64,000 bases of DNA. Source: CALAGB01 sp963713965 (lineage in GTDB: Bacteria > Chloroflexota > Chloroflexia > Thermomicrobiales > Thermomicrobiaceae). A program made the position numbers and the translations under genes. Below the pieces are notes generated by a model. The model searched no databases. It had not been told where the DNA came from and worked only from the letters and a program-made list of their open reading frames with translations. Positions 33,761 through 42,989 of this stretch are shown piece after piece; within the stretch, counting starts at the first letter, position 1, and each line of letters starts with the position of its first letter. Where the stretch lies: contig OY970217.1 in NCBI GenBank assembly GCA_963713965.1, forward strand, positions 1,736,001 through 1,800,000, read 5' to 3'.

Positions 33761-35026
33761 ATGGAACAACATCGAGTCCGCAGCTACTTCTTCAACGCCA
33801 TCTGGTTTTATGGCTCGGCGGTTCTCCTGCTGCTGGGTATGGCGTTGCGCCAGCCGGCCCTCTCGATCCTCGCCTTCCTGACGCTGCTGACGGCCGGATG
33901 CAGCAAGCTTTGGAGCCGCCACGCGCTCGACAACGTCACCTATACGCGACGCCTCTCAAATACGCGCGTCTTCCGAGGTGAATCGATCGAGATGACGGCT
34001 GAGCTGGTCAACCACAAATGGCTCCCCCTCCCCTGGATCGAGGTGGAAGACCAGGTTTCGGACCGCATCCGCCTGCATGACCACGAGGTCCTGCCGAGCA
34101 ACCGCCCGGGAACGACCGTGCTGCGACTGACGACGTCGGTCCGCTGGTTTGAGCGGGTGAGCTGGACGTTCCGACTCGACTGTCCGCATCGCGGGGCCTA
34201 TTCTGTCGGTCCACTCTCGCTTCGCTCGGGCGATCTCTTTGGCTTCTTCTCCGAGCAGCAGCGCTTCGACAAGGTCGACCAGATCCTGGTCTATCCGCAC
34301 ATCCTGCCGATGGAGGATCTGGGACTGCCGCCGCGTCACCCGCTGGGCGATTCGCGCGCGCTACAGCAGCTCATCGCCGACCCGACCCGCATCGTTGGGG
34401 TGCGCGAATATCGTCCGGAGGACTCCTTCCGCTTCATCAACTGGAAGGCTAGTGCCAAGCTGCAGGAGCCTCAGACGAAAGTCTTCGAGCCGACCGTTTC
34501 CCTCCAACTCGGCATCTTCCTCAACCTGGATACATTCGAGCGTCCCTGGGAAGGGATCGACTACAGTCGTGCCGAGAGTGCTATCACCGCGGCCGCCTCT
34601 CTAGCCAACCACTGCATCGAGGAGCGCTATCTGGTCGGCCTGTATGCCAACGGTGTGGTGTCCGGGTCGGACCAGAACTTGCGCATTCGGCCAAGCCTGG
34701 GTCCGAATCAGCTCTCCACCGTCCTCGAGGGTCTGGCGAAACTGACGCCGCTGGCAGCCACCAACTTCCAACGCCTGCTGCATGAGGAGGCGAGCCGCTT
34801 CCCCTGGGGGAGCACCATCGTGGTCGTCTCCTCGTTGATGACCGAGGCGCTGGTGAACACGCTGGAGGAGCTCCTCGGCGACCGACATCGCGTCATCCTG
34901 CTGCGTATTGGCGAGTTCGAGGTTCCCTTGCTGCCCAACCTGATCGTGCATACGTTGCCCGACGACCTGGTTGGCAAGGCGTTCGAGGGGAACCGTTACG
35001 CGCGCATCATCCACTCGGGAGCCTGA
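33761..35026 (+). CDS. DUF58-domain membrane protein
   Basis: The 421-residue protein has two N-terminal helices at about residues 12-45, a beta-sandwich part, and the DUF58 core with 'VGVREYRPEDSFRFINWKASAKLQEPQTKVFEPT' at about 213-246. This is the family's most conserved segment, ahead of a von Willebrand-like fold. DUF58 proteins work with MoxR ATPases in envelope processes of unknown detail. The gene lies 34 bases after MoxR and four bases before the DUF4129 gene, so it is in an operon. Confidence 0.9.
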   Translation: MEQHRVRSYFFNAIWFYGSAVLLLLGMALRQPALSILAFLTLLTAGCSKLWSRHALDNVTYTRRLSNTRVFRGESIEMTAELVNHKWLPLPWIEVEDQVSDRIRLHDHEVLPSNRPGTTVLRLTTSVRWFERVSWTFRLDCPHRGAYSVGPLSLRSGDLFGFFSEQQRFDKVDQILVYPHILPMEDLGLPPRHPLGDSRALQQLIADPTRIVGVREYRPEDSFRFINWKASAKLQEPQTKVFEPTVSLQLGIFLNLDTFERPWEGIDYSRAESAITAAASLANHCIEERYLVGLYANGVVSGSDQNLRIRPSLGPNQLSTVLEGLAKLTPLAATNFQRLLHEEASRFPWGSTIVVVSSLMTEALVNTLEELLGDRHRVILLRIGEFEVPLLPNLIVHTLPDDLVGKAFEGNRYARIIHSGA

Positions 35027-35030
35027 CGTG

Positions 35031-36512
35031 ATGCAGAGCGAACGGTTCATCGCGGCCTGGGAAACCCTGCTCGACGTCGTCATGGAGCTCGATTGGCGTG
35101 CGGAGCTCCTAACCTTCACACTCATTCTCGCCGAGAGCGCCATCGCCTTCCTCTTTCTGGGTCTCCTGATCCCGGCGCTGGAGTCGCCGTACCAGCCCTT
35201 CCCAGCCTGGTTGATCTTCGTCCTCTTCATCACCGGCTATTGCGTGCCGCACGCGCTCGATCTTGGGCGGGTCTGGGGTAAGACCTACCAAGCGGTCCTG
35301 ATCATCGCGCTGATCCTCTCGTTCATCGTGGCGCTGAAGGTCGCCAGCTTCCCGGGTGAGTCGCTCTTCTCGACCACCTGGCTCAATGGGGCGGTCGACG
35401 CGTTGACCCTGCGCTCGACCAACTCCACCCGGCCGGCCTGGGCGGTCGTGATCGTCGTCAGCTACACCTGGTGGCGTGGCAGGCTGCGGGGCGAGCCGAT
35501 GATTGACTCCGCCTATCAGATGCTGCGCTGGGGCACGCTGGCGATCGGCGTTGGGCTCGTGCTGGTGCTGATGGCGGCGCCGAAAGAGGCCGAGATTCGG
35601 GACGAGATGAGCGTCGCCGTGATCATCTATTTCACCGCCTCTTTGAGCGCCATCGCCATCGCGCGGCTCAGGCTCGAAGGTGTTCGCAGCGGCAGCCCGC
35701 TCGGCCCACGTTGGCTGGCGACGTTCGCGGCGCCCATTGCCAGCATCCTGCTGATTGCCATCCTGGCCGCGGCCATCTTCTCCCGACGCTTCCTGGACAC
35801 GATGCTGCTGATCCTGACGCCGTTCTGGTGGGCGATAAGTCTCATCCTACGGTTGGTCGTCATTCTGGTGGCCCTGCTGGCTTTCGTGATCATCGCGCCA
35901 CTCCTCTGGTTCCTGGAACGGGAGGGCTTTGGGCAGTTTGCCGCCAACATGCACATCCCCGCACTCTTCAGCTCGTTCAGTGGGTTCCAGCAGTTCTCGG
36001 TAGCGCGGCTCAATGTTGCCAACCCGCTCCGCTATCTGGTCGTCGGGCTCATCTTCTTTGGACTCATCACCATCCTGACGCGTTTCGTCTACAGACGGCG
36101 ACGACATTGGCGGGATACGACCGTTGAGCAGCGAGAGACGGTTATGTCGATTGGAGACGCGGTCGGCTCACTCTCCCTGAACCTGCGCCGCTTCTTTCGC
36201 CCGTTGCGTCGCGAAGACTCTCTCGCCAGGCTACGGGGCGACCCACGCTGGGCTCACACCGTCTCGATCCGCGAGACCTATCGCCGGCTGCAACACTGGG
36301 GGGCCAAGCTAGGGGTCGAGCAACGGCTGAGCGCCACCGCCATCGAGTATGGGCCGGATCTAGCCGGTCGCTTCCCAGACGCGACGAAGGACATCCGCAC
36401 GATCGTGATGACCTACACGCTAGCCCGCTACAGTGGCGAGCCCGCCACCGCCGAGGAAGCGGCTGAAGTACGTCAAGCCTGGGAGACGCTGAGGCGCCTC
36501 AAGCTCTCCTGA
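35031..36512 (+). CDS. Multi-pass membrane protein with C-terminal DUF4129
   Basis: From ATG 35031 this is a 493-residue protein with about eight to nine membrane helices across residues 20-370. A cytoplasmic tail follows with the DUF4129 pattern: 'ETYRRLQHWGAKLGVEQRLSATAIEYGPDL' and 'YTLARYSGEPATAEEAAEVRQAWETLR'. DUF4129 tails normally follow transglutaminase-like proteins in MoxR/DUF58 operons, but here no transglutaminase domain is visible, so either it is lost or encoded elsewhere. It completes the operon. Confidence 0.85.
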   Translation: MQSERFIAAWETLLDVVMELDWRAELLTFTLILAESAIAFLFLGLLIPALESPYQPFPAWLIFVLFITGYCVPHALDLGRVWGKTYQAVLIIALILSFIVALKVASFPGESLFSTTWLNGAVDALTLRSTNSTRPAWAVVIVVSYTWWRGRLRGEPMIDSAYQMLRWGTLAIGVGLVLVLMAAPKEAEIRDEMSVAVIIYFTASLSAIAIARLRLEGVRSGSPLGPRWLATFAAPIASILLIAILAAAIFSRRFLDTMLLILTPFWWAISLILRLVVILVALLAFVIIAPLLWFLEREGFGQFAANMHIPALFSSFSGFQQFSVARLNVANPLRYLVVGLIFFGLITILTRFVYRRRRHWRDTTVEQRETVMSIGDAVGSLSLNLRRFFRPLRREDSLARLRGDPRWAHTVSIRETYRRLQHWGAKLGVEQRLSATAIEYGPDLAGRFPDATKDIRTIVMTYTLARYSGEPATAEEAAEVRQAWETLRRLKLS

Positions 36513-36536
36513 TCGACTCGCACCGTATACTTGAGC

Positions 36537-37769
36537 ATGACCGTTTCATCGTTTTCGCCAACCACTCAGAGGACCGCATACAGCTTGATCGCGCCATCAC
36601 CGCCCGATGCCCCGTTCGGCATCTACCTGCATATCCCGTTTTGCGCCCGCATCTGCCCGTATTGCGACTTCAATCGCTACGTGCATCAGGAGCATCTCGT
36701 CCCATCCTACGTCGACGCCGTGATCGGCGAGATCGCGCTGACCCGAGCGGAGATCGGTCGGATCCGCGCCGAGACGATCTACTTCGGTGGAGGCACGCCC
36801 TCGCTCCTCGAGCCGGAACAGGTGGCGCGCATCATCAGTGCACTGCGTGACGCCTTCGACATCGAGCCGGACGCTGAGGTGACGCTGGAGGCCAACCCCG
36901 AGCGATTGGACGAGGCCAAGCTGGCAGGCTTCCGCGCCGCCGGGATCAACCGCATCAGCCTCGGGGTGCAGACGCTGCAGCCTCACGGCTTGCGTATCCT
37001 GGGCCGAGCTCACAAGCCTAAAGTGCCGGAGCAGGCGCTGCGTATGGCGCGTGAGGCGGGCTTCGACAACTTGAGCCTCGATTTCATCTTCGGCTGGCCG
37101 GGCCAGACCGTGGAGGAATGGCGCACCGATCTCCAGACGATGCTCGAATGGCAGCCGGAGCACCTCTCCCTCTACTCCCTAATCGTCGAGCCGGGCACGC
37201 CCTATCACGAGGCGGTGCGCACCGGGAAGCTGGTGCCGGTCGACGACGACACCACGGCAGACATGTACGAGCTGGCGATCGATCTGCTGGGTGAAGCCGG
37301 CTGGCAGCAATACGAGGTCTCGAATTGGGCGCGTGAAGCAGGACTGGAGTCGCGCCACAACGCCATCTACTGGCGCAACGGGCACTATCTGGGGCTTGGC
37401 GCGGGAGCGCACGGGCACCTCGGCAACGTGCGCGCCAGCAAGCTGCGGCTCCCAGCTAAGTACATCGCTGAAGTGCAAGAGGGACACCTGCCGATCGATT
37501 TCAGCGAGACGATCGACGCCCCAACGGCCATGGCCGAGACGATGATGCTGGGACTGCGATTGCTCCACGAGGGAGTCTCGGACGCCGCTTTCTCGGTGCG
37601 CCATGGCGTCCAATTGCGCGAGGTCTACGGCCGCGAGATCGCCTCGCTCCAGGAGCTCGACCTGCTGAAGTGGGACGGCGACCGCCTCAAGCTCACCCGT
37701 CGCGGCCTACTGCTGGCAAATGACGTCGCCGAGCGCTTCCTGCCGGAGCCCATCCGAAACGCAATGTAG
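36537..37769 (+). CDS. hemW: HemW-type radical SAM protein
   Basis: The 410-residue protein has the radical SAM cluster motif 'CARICPYCDF' near residue 41. The residue after the third cysteine pair is Phe rather than Cys, which marks HemW rather than oxygen-independent coproporphyrinogen oxidase (HemN). It also has 'YFGGGTPSLL', 'INRISLGVQTLQPHGLRILGR' and the family segment 'SRHNAIYWRNGHYLGLGAGAHG', plus a C-terminal winged helix. HemW is a heme chaperone or heme-insertion protein. ATG 36537 is used; a TTG two codons earlier is possible. It follows the DUF4129 gene by 24 bases. Confidence 0.88.
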   Translation: MTVSSFSPTTQRTAYSLIAPSPPDAPFGIYLHIPFCARICPYCDFNRYVHQEHLVPSYVDAVIGEIALTRAEIGRIRAETIYFGGGTPSLLEPEQVARIISALRDAFDIEPDAEVTLEANPERLDEAKLAGFRAAGINRISLGVQTLQPHGLRILGRAHKPKVPEQALRMAREAGFDNLSLDFIFGWPGQTVEEWRTDLQTMLEWQPEHLSLYSLIVEPGTPYHEAVRTGKLVPVDDDTTADMYELAIDLLGEAGWQQYEVSNWAREAGLESRHNAIYWRNGHYLGLGAGAHGHLGNVRASKLRLPAKYIAEVQEGHLPIDFSETIDAPTAMAETMMLGLRLLHEGVSDAAFSVRHGVQLREVYGREIASLQELDLLKWDGDRLKLTRRGLLLANDVAERFLPEPIRNAM

Positions 37770-37949
37770 TGGCGGGCGTCTCTGCCCGCCTTCGTCGAGC
37801 GTCTGCTGGCTGGTACGACGTGCCACCTCAATGCCCCGTTTGTAGCGTCGCATAACCGGGACTCGAATCGCATGTTGCCATGAACGCGGCCCGGTAGGTT
37901 GGTTGCCTCCGCGAAGAGAACCGCGGCGGGACCTGTGCCCGCCTCTACG
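37766..37949. repeat. Two copies of the GGCGGG...CCCGCC palindromic repeat
   Basis: The first (37766-37797) overlaps the hemW stop codon and reads GTAGTGGCGGGCGTCTCTGC then CCGCCTTCG. The second (37925-37949) reads GGCGGGACCTGTGCCCGCC followed by TCTACG. Both have GC-rich hairpin potential and lie between convergent genes, so they may also terminate transcription. Confidence 0.65.
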
Positions 37950-37982
37950 CTGGATGGCCCTGCTGGTGCACGGTTTCGCCAG

Positions 37983-39584
37983 TCACGCCGTGGCGACGGA
38001 CGGTGACCAGGTGGATTCACGGCGAGGCTCGCGCGACAGCCCGAGCGAGATGCCGTCGCGACACTCAATCAGCTCTTCGACTGAGAGGGAGAGAAGTGTA
38101 TCGACGATGCGTGGATCAAATTGCCGTCCGCGTTCTCGCTGGATCTCGGCGAACGCATCCTCGAAGCTGAGCGCCCGGCGATATGGCCGATCCGACGTCA
38201 TAGCGTCGAATGTGTCGACCACCGCGAAGATGCGCGCCCCCAACGGTATTTCCTCACCAGCAAGTCTGCCCGGATAACCAGACCCGTCGAATGACTCGTG
38301 GTGATGCAGCACAATGTCCGCCGCGCGTGTTAGGAAGGGTATGTGGGCAATCATGGCGTGACCGATGACCGGGTGCTTGCGCATCGCCTCAACCTCGTCC
38401 GCCGTCAGCTGGGCTGGCTTGAGGAGGATGGCGTCCGGCACACCGATCTTGCCGATGTCGTGGAGCAGCGCGCCGCGACTGAGGTGCGCGATCTCCCCTT
38501 CCGGCAGACCGAAGCGTCGACCAATCAGCTCAGTGTAGCGCCGGACGCGCTGGGAATGTTCTTCGGTCTCGGCGTCGCGGGTATCCAGAGCGCGAGAAAG
38601 CGCTTGCAGCGTTGATTCATAGGAATCACTGAGTTGCCGGTTCAGCCGCCGCAGCTCGTTGACGTATCCCGTTGTCCGCCGGATGAACTGGGTGATGGCC
38701 AGATGCATCAGCGCCACCGGAGATGCCATCACGATCGTGACCGCTGCCCCCATCACCTCATACGTAACGCTGAGAGTCATGCCAAGCAGACCCGCCATGA
38801 CGTAATGTGGCCACAGCCAGCGGTAGTCCTCGGACCAGATGTCGAGCGCCCTGCGACGCTCTGCCATGGACCGAATCAGGCAAATCAGTAGGTGGTTGAC
38901 AAGATAGAAGGTCAGTCCCGCCAGAAACCCCGGGACAAGCATCTGCACGTACCGCGCTTGCGCCAGTGGTCCATGCACCATTTCCCTAAAGATGAGCACC
39001 GCGGCTCCATCCGCCAGCAGCATGCAACCGAAGTTGAAGAGCATGCGGTGGATCGGGCTGTGAGCCTTGAACATCGCCACCAGCGCGAAGACCGCCGCCG
39101 CCACGGCGATCCCCGGACCGTTGAAAAGGAGCGACGCACCGATCATCGGCACGACCGCGACCGATGTGGTGCCACGCCCGTCGATATCGGCCGCGTAGCG
39201 GTGGGCTAGAAAGACCAGCATGGCGAAGATGGTCAGACCGATCCACGGTTGATGCGCTCGGGGATAGTCGAGGCTCGAGATGGCAAGGGTCGAGCCCAGA
39301 CCGACCACAACGATGCTGCCGATCACGACCAGCATCGCTGGCGTTGGATTAGGACGGCTGGAGGCAGACTTGGCTGCCTCTTCTTCCGGCACAGACTCCT
39401 CATACACAGCGGCCACGAGATCGATCCCTGTGTCGATCGGAAGCGACCGACGTTCGCCCTCAGGATCGGCAATAAACGGAACCGGCGGCGGGGTGAGCCC
39501 ATCGCGCACGCGCTCTGGCGCATGATCAGCTTTCTTCCTGATGTGGCGGAGGTTCGTCAATACCGTCTTCTTGAAAGAACCCAT
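37983..39584 (-). CDS. Membrane HD-GYP domain phosphodiesterase
   Basis: With ATG 39584 (GAGG seven bases upstream) the protein has 533 residues. A hydrophilic N-terminus of about 85 residues is followed by about eight membrane helices (about 85-310), a short coiled linker, and an HD-GYP domain over the last 200 residues. The domain has 'HDIGKIG', 'HHHESFDGSGYP' and 'DTFDAMTSDRPYRR', all metal and substrate motifs intact. The family hydrolyses cyclic di-GMP in the cytoplasm. The integral-membrane part is probably a sensor of unknown ligand. It is transcribed alone. Confidence 0.88.
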   Translation of the reverse strand: MGSFKKTVLTNLRHIRKKADHAPERVRDGLTPPPVPFIADPEGERRSLPIDTGIDLVAAVYEESVPEEEAAKSASSRPNPTPAMLVVIGSIVVVGLGSTLAISSLDYPRAHQPWIGLTIFAMLVFLAHRYAADIDGRGTTSVAVVPMIGASLLFNGPGIAVAAAVFALVAMFKAHSPIHRMLFNFGCMLLADGAAVLIFREMVHGPLAQARYVQMLVPGFLAGLTFYLVNHLLICLIRSMAERRRALDIWSEDYRWLWPHYVMAGLLGMTLSVTYEVMGAAVTIVMASPVALMHLAITQFIRRTTGYVNELRRLNRQLSDSYESTLQALSRALDTRDAETEEHSQRVRRYTELIGRRFGLPEGEIAHLSRGALLHDIGKIGVPDAILLKPAQLTADEVEAMRKHPVIGHAMIAHIPFLTRAADIVLHHHESFDGSGYPGRLAGEEIPLGARIFAVVDTFDAMTSDRPYRRALSFEDAFAEIQRERGRQFDPRIVDTLLSLSVEELIECRDGISLGLSREPRRESTWSPSVATA

Positions 39585-39870
39585 GCCCGTCCTCGAAAAC
39601 CTGACCAAATCACAGCAATCGACTTAAACCAGGCAGTCGCACGTGTTGGCGCATCTCGGTGAGCGGCAAAAACGTGACATTCGACAATGCTCACATCCGA
39701 TTATCGTGACCAGGCATTACCCCGTCACCTCCGCGGCATAGCTCTTATGTCCTATCTTGATCTAGTGTGGACTTTGTCATGCCCGTCTGGACGCGGAAAG
39801 TGAAGAGGAGGCGCGAATCTCGAGACGAGTCCCGCGCCTCCGGTGAACAAGGGGTAGTGGGTTGGTTCGA

Positions 39871-41607
39871 CTACTGAATATTGGCGCCGCTGGACCAGGC
39901 CGAGCCGGACCAGGCGGAACCCGACCAGGCCGATCCTGACCAGGCCGATCCTGACCAGGCTGATCCGGACCAAGCAGAGCCGGACCACGCTGATCCAGAC
40001 CAAGGTGTGTTGAACACGCTGTTAACCGTGCCGACCACCAGGTTGACGACCGAGCGGAGCAGGCCGGTCACCACGTTGACCACAACGGTGACCACGTTGT
40101 TATAGGTTGTGCTGCCGTTCGGGCCGACGAGATTCATATTGATCGTCTGACCCTGGTTGGCGAACCCCGGCGTACCCGCGTAGTTCACCGCGGCAGACGC
40201 GTTGATCTCGCCGGCGCCCTCGGTTACGGAGTCGACATTCAACGGCGTCGCCGTTTGCTCCAGCAGCCACTTGACCTGGTCGTTGGTCCAGTTCGGATGC
40301 GCCTGGAAGATGAGGACCGCGACGCCTGACACGACCGCCGTCGACATCGAGGTGCCGGACATCCAGACGTAGTTCTGATCGACCACCCGATCGGGGTATT
40401 CCTTTTGAAACTGACTGTTTGCCGCCAGCGTCGAGGCGATGTAGCGGCCCGGAGCGACCACGTCCGGTTTGGTGACGCCATCTGGACTGCTGCCTGAACT
40501 CGACCACGGGGCGATCCAGTCATCAGCTGGTCCGACGGTTCCGTTGGAATCGGTTGCTCCGACCGTGACGACAAAGGGATCGTCGGCCGGCGCGAAGACC
40601 ATTGAGTTCGGTCCGTAATTTCCCGCCGCGACCACGACGAGGATGCCGTTGAACCACGCATGCTCAGCAGCGGCGGCCAGGACACTCGTGTGGTACGACT
40701 CCGGCACCGTCGAGGTCATCGAGAGATTGATGACTCGAATGTTGTACTGAGCTCGGTGCGCGATGGCCCACTCGAAGGCCAGGACGACGTCCGATGTGTA
40801 TGTCTGGCCGGTCCCGTTCGCCACTTTCAGATTGAGCAGATTCGCATCGGGCGCCGTGCCAACGTACTTGCCCTGAACCGATTTGTTGGACCACCAGGAG
40901 TCGCCGCCGATGATTCCGGCGATATGCGTTCCATGCCCGTAGCCATCACTGGTAGACGACGTGTCAGTAAAGTTCTGCTGCGCGACGATGCGTCCCTGGC
41001 CGTCGTTCGGACCAGAGAAATCTTTGACCTGCGCGACCCCGGTGTCGATAACCGCGACGCCGACCCCCGTTCCAGTGACGCCGTGATCCCAGAGATCCGT
41101 GGCGCCGACGGTCTCAGGATAGATCGTCTTGAGCGCGCTGATGTTGGTCAGATCTTCCTGTCCCCGCGTGGCGGTCGTCTGCATCAAGGCGTCGGTCATG
41201 ATGTAATCGACTGACGTGAGCTTCGCCAGCAGGTCGATATTGCTCCCCTGGAGGACGCCGACGAAATAGTCGCCGGGCAGATTCTCGATCTTGGTCCCGC
41301 CAAGATTCAGCAAGCCCGTGTCCGCGCCGGTGTCCCCATTGTGGCGCTTGACGATGACGCGATAGTTCGCGTTGGGCGCGCTCAGCACCTCAACCTGCAG
41401 AACGGACTGCACCTTGTCGAGCGTGTTTGAAACAGTATTCGTGAGACCGGACAGGAGATTGGCCGAAGACGCGGCTGGAGTTGCCCCAACCAGGGAGATG
41501 ACCAGCACGAGAGTCGCCAGCGACCGAAGGCCGCCCGCGAACATCGCGTCGTTCCAGGATCTGCGTGTGCGGTTTTGATGTGAATGCGAGTGAGCGGCTA
41601 TACGCAT
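39871..41607 (-). CDS. Secreted S8 subtilase with WSGSA-repeat tail
   Basis: ATG 41607 with AAAGGG upstream gives 578 residues. The long basic signal sequence has its hydrophobic core at about residues 27-48. An inhibitor-type propeptide follows (to about 160) and then the subtilisin fold with Asp188 in 'AVIDTG', His225 in 'GYGHGTHIAG', oxyanion Asn330 in 'AAGN' and Ser420 in 'SGTSMS', so the enzyme looks active. The end is a hydrophobic Val-rich stretch (about 503-530) and seven exact WSGSA pentapeptides plus WSSG (about 536-574). Such Trp-Ser tails are typical of Chloroflexota and actinobacterial extracellular subtilases and may serve surface attachment or sorting. Confidence 0.92.
   Translation of the reverse strand: MRIAAHSHSHQNRTRRSWNDAMFAGGLRSLATLVLVISLVGATPAASSANLLSGLTNTVSNTLDKVQSVLQVEVLSAPNANYRVIVKRHNGDTGADTGLLNLGGTKIENLPGDYFVGVLQGSNIDLLAKLTSVDYIMTDALMQTTATRGQEDLTNISALKTIYPETVGATDLWDHGVTGTGVGVAVIDTGVAQVKDFSGPNDGQGRIVAQQNFTDTSSTSDGYGHGTHIAGIIGGDSWWSNKSVQGKYVGTAPDANLLNLKVANGTGQTYTSDVVLAFEWAIAHRAQYNIRVINLSMTSTVPESYHTSVLAAAAEHAWFNGILVVVAAGNYGPNSMVFAPADDPFVVTVGATDSNGTVGPADDWIAPWSSSGSSPDGVTKPDVVAPGRYIASTLAANSQFQKEYPDRVVDQNYVWMSGTSMSTAVVSGVAVLIFQAHPNWTNDQVKWLLEQTATPLNVDSVTEGAGEINASAAVNYAGTPGFANQGQTINMNLVGPNGSTTYNNVVTVVVNVVTGLLRSVVNLVVGTVNSVFNTPWSGSAWSGSAWSGSAWSGSAWSGSAWSGSAWSGSAWSSGANIQ
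39898..40002 (-). repeat. 15-base tandem repeat encoding WSGSA x7
   Basis: Seven near-identical 15-base units (plus-strand form GACCAGGCCGATCCT and variants) encode the tail of the subtilase. Third-position changes between units show selection for the peptide rather than very recent DNA expansion. Confidence 0.85.
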
Positions 41608-42095
41608 ACCCAACGACCCTTTCCCGCCAAGCGCGCGACGCACTCAGTAGAGCGTGTGAGTCATTCGGCAGCGCAGCCATCGTTGCGGCCATTCCGCGGT
41701 AGATCTGTCGCTTTGCGGCCCCGCTTTTCAGCGAGTGTGCCCGTTCGAGACTTTCCACCAGAGATATGCATCCATCGTACGTACGTAGGACTTGAGGTTA
41801 TAGGGCCGCTGGTCTGCGAATGATGAAGCCATTCGGATACGTCAGGAGGACCGATATTCCCGAACTAAGTGGCTGAATTTCCCAGGAGAAAAGTACCAGG
41901 AGAGTGTGTGCGGAGGCCGCGTGACGCATAACGTAGAGGCGGGACCTGTGCCCGCCTTTCTTGCCCCGTCGACAGACGCCGTTAGAGGGTACAAATTATC
42001 AATCGGTGCCGTAGATTTGGCGCACATTCGCTCGACGAAGGCGGGCACAGGTCCCGCCTCTACGACGGACGGACGAGAACTTGCTGCTCGTCCTC
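41608..42095. repeat. Intergenic stretch with an inverted pair of GGCGGG palindromes
   Basis: GTAGAGGCGGGACCTGTGCC plus CGCC (41933-41956) and its exact inverse GGCGGGCACAGGTCCCGCC plus TCTAC (42040-42063) face each other across about 83 bases, a BIME-like unit that could fold into one 131-base cruciform or hairpin. The rest (41608-41930) should hold the subtilase promoter; no clear boxes or genes were seen. Confidence 0.7.
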
Positions 42096-42914
42096 TTACT
42101 GCACCACCGCTCGCGTCAGGTAATAGGACGCGGTGAATGTGCGGAACGCCTCCAGCGCGTCGGCCGCCTCAAAGCGAACCGAGCGGTCGCCGGTCCGCTC
42201 TACCGTCGGCATCAACGACGACACGTCCGCCTCGATGCTGTGATAGAAGTTGACGTCGACCGTGATCGGCGTGCTCAGCTTCAGCGCCTCGCGACTCCCC
42301 AGCGTCTGTACCGCTTCCTTGGCAGCCGCCTTGATCCGCTCGCGCGCCACCTCCGGATGCAGGCTCTCGCCCGACAGCCGCGTGATACCCCGCTTGACCG
42401 AGACACCGACGTGCGGCGGCAGGGTGCGCTCGGCATCTCGCACGGCCGCATCGTCGCCGGTCACCAGCGCGATCGGCACGCCGTAATGTCCCGCCACCGA
42501 GGCGTTGATGCCCGCCTCGCTATAGACGATCCCGTTATAGCGCACCTCGTACGGGTGATAGGCATGGTTGAGAACTGCGTCCCGCACGCCGGCCGAGGCG
42601 TGGTAGCCGACGAAGAAGACGCCGTCGAAGGAGGAATCGAGCCCCTCCACCATGAACATCGGCTTGAGCCGGCCCTGGATCACCGTCGCCTTGGGATGGA
42701 GGAGCTCCGGAAGGAGATTGCGCATCTGGGCGTGGCTGTCATTGATGACGATCTCGGTGGCGCCCGCTTCGAGCGCGCCTTCGATGGCGGCGTTGGTCTC
42801 GAGCGTCATCAAACGACGCCCCAGCTCGAACTCGCCACCCGCGTTGATGTTGCCGTGGTTGCGATCGACCACTCCGGCGCAGCCCTCGATATCGATCGAC
42901 ATGTAGATCTTCAT
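42096..42914 (-). CDS. M55 D-aminopeptidase (DppA family)
   Basis: The 272-residue protein begins with the zinc motif 'SIDIEGCAGV' (Asp-x-Glu) and contains 'VINDSHAQMRNLLPELLHP' and a later 'VGYHASAG', the metal and catalytic residues of the zinc-dependent M55 family. DppA cleaves D-Ala-containing dipeptides and is linked with recycling of cell-wall peptides. It is cytoplasmic and forms a ring-shaped decamer in B. subtilis. It lies 75 bases downstream of the M19 dipeptidase gene on the same strand, consistent with a dipeptide-degradation operon. Confidence 0.9.
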   Translation of the reverse strand: MKIYMSIDIEGCAGVVDRNHGNINAGGEFELGRRLMTLETNAAIEGALEAGATEIVINDSHAQMRNLLPELLHPKATVIQGRLKPMFMVEGLDSSFDGVFFVGYHASAGVRDAVLNHAYHPYEVRYNGIVYSEAGINASVAGHYGVPIALVTGDDAAVRDAERTLPPHVGVSVKRGITRLSGESLHPEVARERIKAAAKEAVQTLGSREALKLSTPITVDVNFYHSIEADVSSLMPTVERTGDRSVRFEAADALEAFRTFTASYYLTRAVVQ

Positions 42915-42989
42915 GTCCGCATTCCTCCAAGAGCGAGACCGATGCGATTATCGACACCACACCGGCCAAAGCGCGAACGTCGTTGAGCC

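Noticed and set aside
39898..40002. Regular 15-base direct repeats could be taken for a CRISPR-like array
   Set aside because: They are contiguous, without spacers, and in frame as WSGSA codons of the subtilase.
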